The notes under the pieces are model-generated. The model saw only the letters and a list, made by a program, of their open reading frames with translations. It was not told where the DNA came from and did no database searches. Positions 1-7,615 of a DNA stretch of 18,502 nt are shown piece by piece. Position 1 is the stretch's first letter, and each line of letters opens with the position of its first letter. Source of the stretch: JAFGBM01 sp964564915 (GTDB lineage Bacteria > Actinomycetota > Actinomycetes > Actinomycetales > Demequinaceae); contig CAZMCU010000036.1 of the NCBI GenBank assembly GCA_964564915.1, positions 1-18,502 on the forward strand. Reading direction: 5' to 3'. The position numbers and the translations under genes were made by a program.

Positions 1-929
1 GGTACCCCCTCGTCCTGCCGAATTCGCCCAATGAGGCAGTCGTCGATGCCCGCCGCCGCGAGTGGGGTGGGGACCTCGGTGACCGTGACTCCCGCGGCGG
101 AAGCGAGCAGTCCGTACGCTCGTTTCGGATCGATGGGGCGAGCGAACTCCGCGTTGATCGAGAGGCTATGCCCGGTGTAGACCGGCACGCGCACGCAGGT
201 GCCACTGACGAGCAGGTCCGGGATACCGAGGATCTTCCGCGACTCTGAGCGCAACTTCTGTTCCTCGCCGGTTTCGTTCCGCCCATCGTCCACGAGGGAG
301 CCCGCGAAGGGGATGACGTTGAACGCAATGGGTGCGACGTACAGCACGGGGTCCGGGAACGTCACGGCGCGGCCGTCGTGGGTCAGCGCGGGGGCGTTGG
401 TCGCGACAGCCTTAACCTGGCCAGCGAGTTCCGCCACACCTTGAAGGCCGCTCCCCGAAACCGCTTGGTAGGTAGAAACGATCATGCGGCGCAACCCGGC
501 CTCGTCGTGCAGAACCTTCATCACCGGCATCGCGGCCATCGTCGTGCAGTTGGGATTGGCGACGATTCCCTTGGGAATGTCGTCGAGAGCAGAGGGATTG
601 ACTTCGGAGACGACGAGCGGAACCTCGGGGTCGGCGCGCCAGGCCGAGGAGTTGTCGACGACGATCGCTCCGGCTGCTGCGAAGCGGGGCGCGAATTCTC
701 GCGACGCTCCGCCACCGGCGGAAAAGAGAGCGAGGTCAATCCCGGAGAAGTCGGCGGTGGCCACATCCTCAATCGGAACTTCGCGGTTGCCCCACCCAAG
801 GACGGTTCCGGCGGAGCGAGCCGACGCGAAGAACCGAACGTCCATACCGGAGAACCCCCGCTCCCAGAGGAGGCGCCGCATAACGGTGCCGACCTGCCCG
901 GAAGCGCCGACGACGGCGACGACGCTCAT
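1..929 (-). CDS. asd: aspartate-semialdehyde dehydrogenase, C-terminus cut by window edge
   Basis: NADPH-dependent enzyme that reduces aspartyl-4-phosphate to aspartate semialdehyde, the second step of the aspartate family pathway (Lys, Thr, Met, diaminopimelate). The translation opens MSVVAVVGASGQVG, a Rossmann nucleotide-binding loop. The catalytic cysteine lies in NPNCTT (Cys128), and the substrate-binding and catalytic region RVPVYTGHS follows further on. About 309 residues are visible. The family is usually near 345 residues, so roughly 40 are missing beyond position 1. The ATG at 929 overlaps the TGA of lysC by four bases (ATGA), which indicates translational coupling and fixes the start. 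The frame is open to the edge with no stop or frameshift. The lysC-asd pairing is classic in Actinobacteria and places both kinase and dehydrogenase in one transcript. Confidence 0.95.
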   Translation of the reverse strand, partial: MSVVAVVGASGQVGTVMRRLLWERGFSGMDVRFFASARSAGTVLGWGNREVPIEDVATADFSGIDLALFSAGGGASREFAPRFAAAGAIVVDNSSAWRADPEVPLVVSEVNPSALDDIPKGIVANPNCTTMAAMPVMKVLHDEAGLRRMIVSTYQAVSGSGLQGVAELAGQVKAVATNAPALTHDGRAVTFPDPVLYVAPIAFNVIPFAGSLVDDGRNETGEEQKLRSESRKILGIPDLLVSGTCVRVPVYTGHSLSINAEFARPIDPKRAYGLLASAAGVTVTEVPTPLAAAGIDDCLIGRIRQDEGV

Positions 930-1447
930 CGTCCGCTCCCCCCGTACACGACAGCCTCTCCCTCCGCGGAGTCAAGGTCGAAGGCGGTGTGGACGGCGCG
1001 CACGGCATCGTCGAGGCTCTCGGCCCGTGTGATGACGGAGATGCGGATGTCGGAGGTGGAGATCATCTCGATATTGACGCCAGCATCGCGAAGCGCGCCG
1101 AAGAACTTGGCGGAAACTCCGGAGTGGGCTCGCATCCCCGCCCCAACGAGGGAAAGTTTGCCAATGGTGTCGTCGTATCGAATCTCCTCGAAACCGATGG
1201 CGTCCCGGTTCGCTTCGATCGCGGCGCGCGCCCGCGCGCCGTCGCTCGCCGGCAAGGTGAAGGAAATGTCGGTGACCCCCGTGCCGTGCGCGGACACGTT
1301 TTGGACAATCATGTCGATGTTGATGTCGGCTGCCGCAACGGTTTCGAAGAGACGGGCGGCGGTACCGGGCACGTCGGGGAGTCCAACGACCGTGATCTTC
1401 GCTTGGGAGCGGTCGTGCGCAACTCCAGCGATGATGGGCTCTTCCAT
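926..1447 (-). other. lysC: internal in-frame start giving the aspartate kinase beta subunit
   Basis: An ATG at codon 251 of lysC (1447-1445) is preceded by a consensus AAGGAG (1453-1458) with a 5-nt spacer. It would give a 173-residue protein starting MEEPIIAGVA that contains only the two ACT domains. Corynebacterium glutamicum makes its beta subunit from an equivalent internal start whose product begins MEEAVLTGVA, by my recollection. The strong Shine-Dalgarno inside a coding region supports the same alpha2beta2 architecture here. Expression is inferred, not shown. Confidence 0.7.
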
Positions 1448-2197
1448 GGCGTCTCCTTGGCTCGAGTCTCCCACGATCCACGTTCCCTCCAAGCCGGAGA
1501 ACGATGAGCGCACGTGGACGGGGACGTTGAAGCGGCGCGCGTATTCGACGCACCGGGGGATGAGGACTTTGGCTCCTGAAGCCGCAAACTCCAGCATTTC
1601 CTCGTACTGGACGCGCGGTAGTTTGCGGGCGGCCGGGACGATGCGCGGGTCCGCGGAGAAGACGCCGTCGACATCGGTGTAGATCTCGCAGACGTCGGCA
1701 TGCAGCGCGGCGGCGAGGGCGACGGCAGTGGTATCGGTTCCTCCGCGCCCGAGCGTGGTGATGTTTTGGGTCTCGTGGCCCATGCCTTGGAACCCCGCGA
1801 CGATGACCACCTCTCCCTCCGAGAGCGCCTTCTCGATGCGTCCGGGGCTCACGTCGATGATGCGTGCCCGGCCGTGATGTTCCGTTGTGATGACTCCGGC
1901 CTGGGGTCCGGTGAGACCACGAGCATTCACCCCATGGGCCTGGATGGCCATGGTGAGGAGGGCCATCGAGATGCGTTCGCCTGCGGTGAGGAGGATGTCC
2001 ATCTCGCGATCGGCCGGGGCGTTGGTTACGGCTGCGGCAAGCTCGATGAGTTCGTCGGTCGTGTCCCCCATCGCGGAGACCGCGACCACGACCTGGTTTC
2101 CGGCCCGTTGGGTCTCGACGATCCGCTCCGCGACATGTTTGATGGCGGCGGCGTCGGACACAGAGGAGCCACCGTACTTCTGCACGATGAGGCTCAT
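926..2197 (-). CDS. lysC: aspartate kinase (alpha subunit, full length)
   Basis: Phosphorylates aspartate to aspartyl-4-phosphate, the committed step to lysine, threonine, methionine and cell-wall diaminopimelate. The 423-residue product has the kinase motif KYGGSS near residue 7 and GRGGTDTTAVALAAAL at about 150-165. Two C-terminal ACT domains (about 265-340 and 345-410) bind feedback effectors. The length and layout match the Corynebacterium and Mycobacterium enzyme. An AGGAG Shine-Dalgarno sits six bases before the ATG at 2197. The gene is followed by asd with a 4-bp overlap and preceded by recR with a gap of about 98 bp. Feedback inhibition by lysine plus threonine is known for this family and is not proven here. 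Confidence 0.97.
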   Translation of the reverse strand: MSLIVQKYGGSSVSDAAAIKHVAERIVETQRAGNQVVVAVSAMGDTTDELIELAAAVTNAPADREMDILLTAGERISMALLTMAIQAHGVNARGLTGPQAGVITTEHHGRARIIDVSPGRIEKALSEGEVVIVAGFQGMGHETQNITTLGRGGTDTTAVALAAALHADVCEIYTDVDGVFSADPRIVPAARKLPRVQYEEMLEFAASGAKVLIPRCVEYARRFNVPVHVRSSFSGLEGTWIVGDSSQGDAMEEPIIAGVAHDRSQAKITVVGLPDVPGTAARLFETVAAADINIDMIVQNVSAHGTGVTDISFTLPASDGARARAAIEANRDAIGFEEIRYDDTIGKLSLVGAGMRAHSGVSAKFFGALRDAGVNIEMISTSDIRISVITRAESLDDAVRAVHTAFDLDSAEGEAVVYGGSGR

Positions 2198-2295
2198 CGG
2201 GGACTCCTGATTGCGTGGGTTTCGTCGGGGTTCGGCGTCGCCATTCTAGTGGGCGCACGGGGGCACCTAGGCCGCGAGCGAGAGAGGAGGGTGGC

Positions 2296-2892
2296 CTACC
2301 CGACGGTGCGCCGGCCTTCGAACGCGCGCCCGAGCGTTACCTCGTCGGCGTACTCAAGATCACCCCCGACGGGTAATCCGGAGGCGAGTCGGGTGACCTT
2401 GAGTCCGAGGGGCGCGAGAATCCGAGTGAGGTAGGTCGCCGTAGCCTCACCTTCGATGTTGGGATCGGTCGCGAGGATGACCTCCTTGACGGTTTCGTTC
2501 CCGAGTCGCGCGAGGAGTTCCTTGATGCGGAGATCGTCCGGTCCTACGCCCGCCATGGGATCGATTGCCCCACCGAGGACGTGGTAGCGGCCGCGGAATT
2601 CGCGTGTGCGCTCGATGGCGACAACGTCCTTCGCCTCCTCCACCACGCAAATGATGTCGTCCGATCGGCGGGTATCGAGGCAGACGCGGCATCGTGCGCC
2701 CTCGGCGACGTTCCCGCAGATCTCACAGAAGCGCACCTTCTCCTTAACCGTGAGGAGCACCTCGGCGAGTCGTCGAACGTCGACGGGGTCGGCCGAGAGG
2801 ACGTGGAACGCGATTCGCTGCGCGCTCTTGGGCCCGATTCCGGGCAAACGACCAAGTTCGTCGATGAGGTCTTGGATCGCGCCGTCGTACAT
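2296..2892 (-). CDS. recR: recombination mediator protein RecR
   Basis: RecR acts with RecO to load RecA on gapped DNA during RecFOR recombinational repair. The 198-residue product has the expected length and order: an N-terminal helix-hairpin-helix region (LGRLPGIGPKSAQRIAFH), a four-cysteine zinc finger (CEICGN...CRVC, about residues 56-71), a Toprim domain beginning ICVVEEAKDV, and the C-terminal Walker-like GGDLEYADEVTL segment. No Shine-Dalgarno is visible before the ATG. Instead TAGGCT lies six bases upstream, which suggests a leaderless transcript. It lies 50 bp downstream of dnaX. The ybaB/ebfC gene that usually separates dnaX and recR is absent. Confidence 0.97.
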   Translation of the reverse strand: MYDGAIQDLIDELGRLPGIGPKSAQRIAFHVLSADPVDVRRLAEVLLTVKEKVRFCEICGNVAEGARCRVCLDTRRSDDIICVVEEAKDVVAIERTREFRGRYHVLGGAIDPMAGVGPDDLRIKELLARLGNETVKEVILATDPNIEGEATATYLTRILAPLGLKVTRLASGLPVGGDLEYADEVTLGRAFEGRRTVG

Positions 2893-2898
2893 GGGGCC

Positions 2899-2904
2899 AG
2901 CCTA
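2899..2904 (-). promoter_or_regulatory. candidate -10 hexamer for leaderless recR mRNA
   Basis: TAGGCT on the minus strand is followed by six bases and then the recR ATG. TANNNT at this distance would put the transcription start on or next to the start codon. There is no convincing -35 and no Shine-Dalgarno. The call rests on spacing and on the same arrangement at three other genes in the window. Confidence 0.4.
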
Positions 2905-2942
2905 GGCGGCGTGGGTGACCTAGCCGTCGAGGCGCACCACGC

Positions 2943-4769
2943 CTATGGCTCGTCGACCACGGTACCGCCGAGCATCTGGGCGATGACCTCCGGTCCCGTG
3001 AGCCCCGAATCGGGGGCGGGGGCGTCGCCCGGGGAGGCGTCGTCGTCCGCGTTCATCGACGCGATTGAGCCCGGCTCCGTCGGAGGCCGAGTAGTAGTCC
3101 CCGAGCCGGAATCGGTGGGGGCGTCAGCACGAACGGTCGTTGGAGGGGCACCTCTACTGGCTGCTGACGAAGGTGAGGACGGCTGGGTGGGGTTAGCCGT
3201 ATCCGTCACGACGACTGTGACGGGCAGGCCAAGCGTCTCGCGGATGGCGAGGGCAACGTTCTCCGCATGGTTGCCGTCCATGAATCGGGCCCCCAATTGT
3301 GGGCTCGTGAACGCTAGGCGAACCTCGCCGCGTTCGACGCTTGCCACTTGTGCGCTCTGGCTCACGAGAACCCAGGTCACCCTACGTCGCTCCAGGGTTC
3401 CGAGGACTTCCGGCCAGCGCCGCCGAAGCAGCTCCGTGTCGGACGCGCCGTCGACCGACGCGACGGCGGGGACCGCTTCCGGAGTGGGGGTGGCAGAAGC
3501 GGAAGGAGACGGCGCGGGTGGAGAAGGAGGCGCCGCCGGTGCGGAAACGGCGGGTTCGGGTGACTTCGCCTGGGCCGACGGAGGCGGAGGGGGAGAAGCA
3601 GAGCGCGCGGAGGAGACACGTTGCGTCGCGGGGGTGTCCACAATCGAAGCCCCCGTAACACCTGGCGCGACCCCCGTAGCCACAAGCCGCGCGGCAAGGA
3701 GCTCAAGGTGGAGCCTCGGCGACGTCGCACCGATCATCGACGTAAGGGCGTCGTTGACGCGGTCGGCGGCGACGGAGGCGCGTGCAAGCCCGAGTCGTCT
3801 CGCTTGGTCCCTGAGGCGCTCGAGTTGGTCTTCCGGGACCTGCCCCAGGGCTTTCTCTCCATCGGGGCCGGAGGCGGCAAGCAGCAGCAGGTCACGTAGG
3901 CGTTCCAGAAGGTCTTCGACAAAGCGTCGGGGTTCGTGCCCGGTGTGGATGACGCGTTCGATCACGGAGAAGAGCGAAGCACCGTCGGCGGCGGCAATCG
4001 CATCGATCGCGTCGTCCAACAGGGTGCCGTCGGTGTAGCCGAGAAGGGAGATGGCGCGTTCGTAGGTGACGCCCTCCGGTCCGGATCCCGCCATCAGTTG
4101 GTCGAGGACGGAAAGCGAATCGCGAACGGAACCACCACCGGAACGCACGATGAGGGGAAGCACACCGGGAGCGACCGTGACACCCTCGGCGTCGCACAGT
4201 GTCTGGAGGTACGACGTGAGAAGCGCAGGGGGAACGAGACGGAAGGGATAGTGGTGCGTTCGCGAACGGATGGTCGAGATGACCTTCTCCGGTTCCGTTG
4301 TCGCGAAGACGAATCGAATGTGTGGCGGAGGCTCCTCGACGAGTTTGAGGAGGGCATTGAAGCCCTGGGGTGTAACCATATGCGCCTCGTCGAGGATGAA
4401 GATCTTGTACCGGTCGCGGGCGGGAGCGAAGGCGGCGCGCTCGCGCAGGTCCCTCGCGTCGTCGACCCCATTGTGCGAAGCCGCGTCGATTTCGACGACA
4501 TCGATGGATCCCGGCCCTCCCCTGCTTAACTCGACGCACGAGTCGCACGTTCCACACGGCGTGTCCGTTGGGCCCTCGGCGCAGTTGAGGCAACGAGCGA
4601 GGATGCGCGCGGACGTCGTTTTTCCACAACCACGGGGGCCGCTGAAGAGGTAGGCGTGGGCGACACGGTCGGAGCGCAGGGCTTGGCGAAGCGGCTCGGT
4701 GACGTGGTCCTGCCCAATTACCTCGGCGAACGTCTCGGGTCGGTAGCGGCGGTACAAAGCGGTCGTCAC
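2943..4769 (-). CDS. dnaX: DNA polymerase III subunit gamma/tau
   Basis: Clamp-loader ATPase subunit of the replicative polymerase. The start chosen is GTG 4769, giving 608 residues that begin V(M)TTALYRRYRPETF, the usual N-terminus. An in-frame upstream start at 4820 would add 17 residues with no family counterpart. Visible motifs are Walker A GPRGCGKTT, a zinc-binding module CLNC...CGTCDSC, Walker B FILDEAHM, the sensor-1 stretch FVFATTEPEK and the SRT arginine-finger region. A collar domain follows. A Pro/Ala-rich linker (about residues 400-455) leads to a short tau-like C-terminal domain. I saw no A-rich slippery site, so I do not propose a separate frameshifted gamma form. It is transcribed towards recR, lysC and asd. 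Confidence 0.96.
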   Translation of the reverse strand: MTTALYRRYRPETFAEVIGQDHVTEPLRQALRSDRVAHAYLFSGPRGCGKTTSARILARCLNCAEGPTDTPCGTCDSCVELSRGGPGSIDVVEIDAASHNGVDDARDLRERAAFAPARDRYKIFILDEAHMVTPQGFNALLKLVEEPPPHIRFVFATTEPEKVISTIRSRTHHYPFRLVPPALLTSYLQTLCDAEGVTVAPGVLPLIVRSGGGSVRDSLSVLDQLMAGSGPEGVTYERAISLLGYTDGTLLDDAIDAIAAADGASLFSVIERVIHTGHEPRRFVEDLLERLRDLLLLAASGPDGEKALGQVPEDQLERLRDQARRLGLARASVAADRVNDALTSMIGATSPRLHLELLAARLVATGVAPGVTGASIVDTPATQRVSSARSASPPPPPSAQAKSPEPAVSAPAAPPSPPAPSPSASATPTPEAVPAVASVDGASDTELLRRRWPEVLGTLERRRVTWVLVSQSAQVASVERGEVRLAFTSPQLGARFMDGNHAENVALAIRETLGLPVTVVVTDTANPTQPSSPSSAASRGAPPTTVRADAPTDSGSGTTTRPPTEPGSIASMNADDDASPGDAPAPDSGLTGPEVIAQMLGGTVVDEP

Positions 4770-4776
4770 ACCCCCG

Positions 4777-4782
4777 ACTCTA
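4777..4782 (-). promoter_or_regulatory. candidate dnaX -10 hexamer (leaderless)
   Basis: TAGAGT on the minus strand stands seven bases before the dnaX GTG, and no Shine-Dalgarno is present. A 17-bp spacer would place the -35 hexamer at 4800-4805, inside the 9+2+9 palindrome. Confidence 0.45.
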
Positions 4783-4797
4783 GTGCGGCTGGCCGAC

Positions 4798-4817
4798 GCG
4801 TGCACCGAGGTGCACGC
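4798..4817. promoter_or_regulatory. 20-bp palindrome upstream of dnaX, possible operator
   Basis: GCGTGCACC-GA-GGTGCACGC is a perfect inverted repeat with 9-bp arms and a 2-bp centre. It overlaps the position expected for the dnaX -35 element and lies about 60-75 bp from the divergent ABC-transporter promoter. The binding protein is unknown. It is not followed by a T tract, so it is not a standard terminator. Confidence 0.5.
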
Positions 4818-4850
4818 CACGAGGCGGTTCGTAGGGATTCGGGTTATGGA

Positions 4851-4880
4851 TTCGCGATCGATGCAATGCTAGTCTACAAT
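4851..4880 (+). promoter_or_regulatory. candidate promoter of the ABC transporter operon
   Basis: TACAAT (4875-4880) is a 5/6 match to the -10 consensus. TTCGCG (4851-4856) is a weak -35 with an 18-bp spacer. The -10 lies inside the first operator palindrome, so a bound repressor would block it. Confidence 0.5.
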
Positions 4881-4903
4881 GTAGAAAGTATCTACAACGT
4901 AGA
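4873..4903. promoter_or_regulatory. tandem operator palindromes (probable TetR-family sites)
   Basis: Two 13-bp palindromes, TCTACAATGTAGA (4873-4885, perfect around one central base) and TCTACAACGTAGA (4891-4903, one mismatched pair), lie 18 bp apart centre to centre. They sit between the -10 element and the ATG of the ABC ATPase. The TetR regulator ending the same operon is the natural candidate ligand. The link is inferred. Confidence 0.7.
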
Positions 4904-4915
4904 AACGAGGACGAG

Positions 4916-5905
4916 ATGCTGGCGATATCCGGTCTGTGCAAGTCCTATGGCGCGCTTCGGGTGCTCGACGGCGTCGACCTCACGGTCCAACCGGGGCAGA
5001 TCCTTGGCCTGGTCGGGTCCAACGGCGCGGGCAAGACCACGGTGATCTCAATCGCCGCAGGGCTCAGGACGGCTGACGCGGGAACGGTGCTCATGGGTCC
5101 AGGGCGCGAAGCAACGGTCGACGTATTGAGCCACCCGCGGCGCGCAGCAAGGCTTCTTGGCCTTGCCCCTCAAGAGCTCGGCGTGTATCCGATGCTCACT
5201 GTTGAGCAGAACCTCATGACGTTCGGGCAACTTGCGGGGTTCGCTGCCCCAAGAGCCCGGGTTCGGGCGCGGGAGATCGCGGAGACCCTCGGACTGGAGA
5301 AGGACCTCGCAAAGCCGGCGTCCACCCTCTCGGGGGGTCAAGCGCGGAGGCTTCACACGGGGATGGCGCTGATGCACCGCCCCCCCGTTCTCTTCCTCGA
5401 TGAGCCGACGGTCGGAGCGGACGTTCCCGCGCGGCGCTCGATCCTTGGAGCCGTTCGTTCTCTCGCCGCCGAGGGTGCGGCGATCGTCTATACGACGCAC
5501 TATCTGTCCGAACTGGCCGACCTCGCGGCCGATGTCGCCATCCTCGATCGCGGTCGCATCGCGTTCCTCGATACCGTCGCCGGTCTCCTCGCCCGTTATG
5601 CTCGCCCGAGCGTCGGCGTCGTCACGGCTGGGGTGCGACCGGACCTGCCCGGCTGGAGCGCGGTGGCGCGCGGTGCGGACGTGGGTGATGTCCGCTGGGA
5701 GCCCGATCCCCACCTTCTCGCAACATGTTCCGCGACGGAGCTTGTCGCTGGAGCCCTCAAGCGACTCGGAGGCGATACCCGGCTCGTCGGCATCGATATC
5801 TCGCCCCCGAGTATCGAGTCCGCGTTCCTGGAGATCACCGGCCGAGTGCTTAGTGTTGACGACGTCCACGGTAACGAGGAGGCGACCGATGCGTGCGTCG
5901 CGTAA
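4916..5905 (+). CDS. ABC transporter ATP-binding protein, drug-exporter type
   Basis: A 329-residue ATPase that powers an exporter together with the permease downstream. It shows Walker A GSNGAGKTT (34-42), Q-loop Gln86 in LAPQELGVYP, signature LSGGQ (138-142), Walker B VLFLDEPTVGAD (158-169) and the switch histidine in TTHYL (His195). The C-terminal extension of about 110 residues is typical of ABC-2 ATPases of the DrrA/CcmA kind. The start is ATG 4916 with a weak GAGG upstream. The last 17 bp overlap the permease gene, which implies coupled translation. It is first in an operon with a permease and a TetR regulator, and its promoter carries tandem palindromes, so inducible export of a toxic compound is likely. 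The substrate is unknown. Confidence 0.93.
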   Translation: MLAISGLCKSYGALRVLDGVDLTVQPGQILGLVGSNGAGKTTVISIAAGLRTADAGTVLMGPGREATVDVLSHPRRAARLLGLAPQELGVYPMLTVEQNLMTFGQLAGFAAPRARVRAREIAETLGLEKDLAKPASTLSGGQARRLHTGMALMHRPPVLFLDEPTVGADVPARRSILGAVRSLAAEGAAIVYTTHYLSELADLAADVAILDRGRIAFLDTVAGLLARYARPSVGVVTAGVRPDLPGWSAVARGADVGDVRWEPDPHLLATCSATELVAGALKRLGGDTRLVGIDISPPSIESAFLEITGRVLSVDDVHGNEEATDACVA

Positions 5906-6662
5906 GTGGGCTATCGCCCAAACGAGTTTCCGGATTTTGGCCAAGGATCCCGCCCCGATCATCGTCATGATCGCCATGCCACTCATCCTTGCGGCGTTCC
6001 TTAAACCCGCCATGACGGCGCAACTTCGGGCCCAGGGTTTCGAGGGAGCGAACGGTGCGGCTCAGGTCATTCCTGGACTTGCCGTGATGTTTGCGTTTCT
6101 TTCCACTCAGGTGGCGACCATGCTCTTTTACCGAGAGCACTACTGGGGCACGTGGGAGCGGCTCCGGGCTGCGGGAGCCAGCGGCTCGGACATCATGGTC
6201 GGCAAGGCGGTGCCGCTGTTCATCGTCCTCTTCTCGCAGGTCACCGCCGTCTTTGTCGCCGGTTATGCGCTCTTCGACTTCCGGATCAACGGTTCGGTCG
6301 TCGCGCTTGCTGTCTTGGGCGCCGGGCTCGTCGCCGCCGTCCTCAGTTACGCAATCCTCTGCGTATCCGTTTTTGCGACGCTCGACCAGGCGATGGTCGT
6401 GGGGAACCTCGGCGGCATGCTCATGGCCGGAATCGGTGGTGCGCTCGCTCCTGCGGCCACAATGCCCGGGTGGGCACAGGCGATCGCGCACTTTACCCCG
6501 ACGTACTGGGGACTCCGCGGTGTTCAGGACGTCACACTCGCGGGCGCGGGGTTGGGAGACATCGGCGTACCGCTGGCGAGTCTTGCGTTCTTTTCCGTCG
6601 TGTGCGCGGTCGTGGCGGGCCTCCGCTTCAAGCCGACAGAAGTTAAGATCGGTACGACCTAA
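5889..6662 (+). CDS. ABC-2 type transporter permease
   Basis: A 257-residue integral membrane protein with about six hydrophobic segments (near residues 18-38, 55-77, 100-125, 135-160, 165-190 and 225-248), the usual ABC-2 topology. It contains a cytoplasmic ERLRAAGAS-type stretch after the second helix, as in export permeases. The reading frame is open far upstream, but the start is set at ATG 5889 by a near-perfect GAGGAGG (5876-5882) six bases before it and by the short overlap with the ATPase gene. The stop is TAA, and one base separates it from tetR. It forms the membrane channel of the exporter with the preceding ATPase. Confidence 0.9.
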   Translation: MRASRKWAIAQTSFRILAKDPAPIIVMIAMPLILAAFLKPAMTAQLRAQGFEGANGAAQVIPGLAVMFAFLSTQVATMLFYREHYWGTWERLRAAGASGSDIMVGKAVPLFIVLFSQVTAVFVAGYALFDFRINGSVVALAVLGAGLVAAVLSYAILCVSVFATLDQAMVVGNLGGMLMAGIGGALAPAATMPGWAQAIAHFTPTYWGLRGVQDVTLAGAGLGDIGVPLASLAFFSVVCAVVAGLRFKPTEVKIGTT

Positions 6663-6663
6663 C

Positions 6664-7344
6664 ATGGCGCGCGCGACGAAGGATGAGACCGGGGACGCCC
6701 GCCCGATGCGTCCCACGCTCAACCGCGAGTTCATCGTCGCTACAGCCGTTAGGCTCGTCGACTCCGAAGGGCTCGCACGACTGTCCATGCGTCGGCTCGG
6801 TGCTGCGCTTGGGGTGGACCCCATGGCGATCTACCACTACTTCCCCAGTAAGGCCGCGCTGTTCGACGGCCTCGTCGAGGCCATCTTCCTTGAGTTCTCC
6901 GTACGTCAGGAGGTCGAGGGGCTCCCATGGAAAGAGGCGATGACGGAATACCTCCAATCGGCGCGCGTTACTCTTCGCAACCACCCAGCAGTGTTGCCTG
7001 CGATGGCGACGCGGCCGGTGAACACGCAGGGTGTCCTCGAGATGATCGAGCAGCCTGTCGCGTGCATGGTCAAAGCAGGGGCAAACCCCGCAGCCGCGCT
7101 CGACGCCATGAATGCGCTCTTCGCGTTCACGATCGGGCACGTCCTCGCCGAGGTAGGAGAACCGGTCGGGGGGCCCGACGACCCGGGCTTCGACCTCGAG
7201 AGCCTCGACCTCACGGCGCTGCCGACGCTCGTGACGGCATTCCAGGACGGGTACGCGTACGACGCGCAGAGGCAGTACGACCTTGGGCTCGACGCGATGC
7301 TCACCGGTCTGGGAGCGCGCCTCAATCTACGCGACTCCGAATAG
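6664..7344 (+). CDS. TetR-family transcriptional regulator
   Basis: A 226-residue repressor. The N-terminal helix-turn-helix spans about residues 20-65 and includes LSMRRLGAALGVDPMAIYHYFPSK, with the family's YxYFxxK pattern. The rest is a ligand-binding and dimerisation domain of the TetR_C type. It starts one base after the permease stop, so it is translated as the last gene of the exporter operon. Its likely targets are the two 13-bp palindromes at 4873-4903, giving autoregulation of the whole operon. An alternative start at ATG 6706 would remove a charged N-terminal tail of 14 residues. The inducer is unknown. Confidence 0.92.
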   Translation: MARATKDETGDARPMRPTLNREFIVATAVRLVDSEGLARLSMRRLGAALGVDPMAIYHYFPSKAALFDGLVEAIFLEFSVRQEVEGLPWKEAMTEYLQSARVTLRNHPAVLPAMATRPVNTQGVLEMIEQPVACMVKAGANPAAALDAMNALFAFTIGHVLAEVGEPVGGPDDPGFDLESLDLTALPTLVTAFQDGYAYDAQRQYDLGLDAMLTGLGARLNLRDSE

Positions 7345-7358
7345 CGGTGCGGGGATGC

Positions 7359-7450
7359 GAGGACCCCTCACGCACCCGCCAGAGCCCGCGTACCCTTGCT
7401 GCATTCCTACCCTGGGGGAGTTCCGCGAGGTGACGCCACGTGAGGGGTCC
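7359..7450 (-). ncRNA. ffs: small signal recognition particle RNA (4.5S)
   Basis: The minus strand reads GGACCCCTCACG at the 5' end and CGTGAGGGGTCC at the 3' end, a perfect 12-bp closing stem. The apical domain contains CCCAGGGTAGGAATGCAGC, with the GGAA tetraloop (7404-7407) and the AGCA-type asymmetric loop that bind Ffh. The RNA guides ribosomes making membrane and secreted proteins to FtsY. About 90 nt fits the small bacterial form. TAGACT at 7456-7461 is a plausible -10. Exact ends are estimated. Genes for this RNA commonly lie near dnaX and tRNA-Ser in Actinobacteria. Confidence 0.92.
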
Positions 7451-7455
7451 CCGTA

Positions 7456-7461
7456 AGTCTA
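7456..7461 (-). promoter_or_regulatory. candidate -10 of the SRP RNA gene
   Basis: TAGACT on the minus strand stands about six bases before the first G of the closing stem of the RNA. No good -35 was seen. Confidence 0.4.
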
Positions 7462-7507
7462 TCGGCGGCGCGCGATCCCGACGAGGTCCGGTAGCATCGA
7501 TGACCTT

Positions 7508-7595
7508 GGAGGATTCGCCTAGTGGCCTATGGCGCACGCTTGGAAAGCGTGTTGGGTGAAAGCCCTCGGGGGTTCGAATCCCCCATCCTCCGCCA
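7508..7595 (+). tRNA. tRNA-Ser (anticodon GGA)
   Basis: The acceptor stem GGAGGAT (7508-7514) pairs with ATCCTCC (7585-7591). The discriminator is G, and CCA (7593-7595) is encoded. The anticodon loop is TTGGAAA with GGA at 7542-7544. A long variable arm typical of class II tRNAs precedes the T loop TTCGAAT. It reads UCC and UCU serine codons. TAGCAT at 7492-7497 is a possible -10. Confidence 0.97.
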
Positions 7596-7609
7596 TGCGC
7601 AACCTCAGT

Positions 7610-7615
7610 TAGGGT
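7610..7615 (+). promoter_or_regulatory. candidate -10 hexamer for the LytR_C gene (leaderless)
   Basis: TAGGGT is followed by six bases and then the GTG start at 7622. The purine-rich bases between are too close to the GTG to act as a normal Shine-Dalgarno. The evidence is spacing only. Confidence 0.35.

Noticed and set aside
972..2258. 428-codon minus-strand frame overlapping lysC
   Set aside because: It is out of frame with lysC, Arg/His-rich, and matches no family. It is a shadow.
2581..4038. Long open frame (485 codons) on the plus strand opposite dnaX and recR
   Set aside because: It is antisense to well-recognised conserved genes, its product is low-complexity, and no motif was seen. 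It is a high-GC shadow frame.
5400..5888. Upstream extension of the permease frame to 5400
   Set aside because: The frame is open by chance inside the ATPase gene. The ideal Shine-Dalgarno and the membrane domain both begin at 5889.
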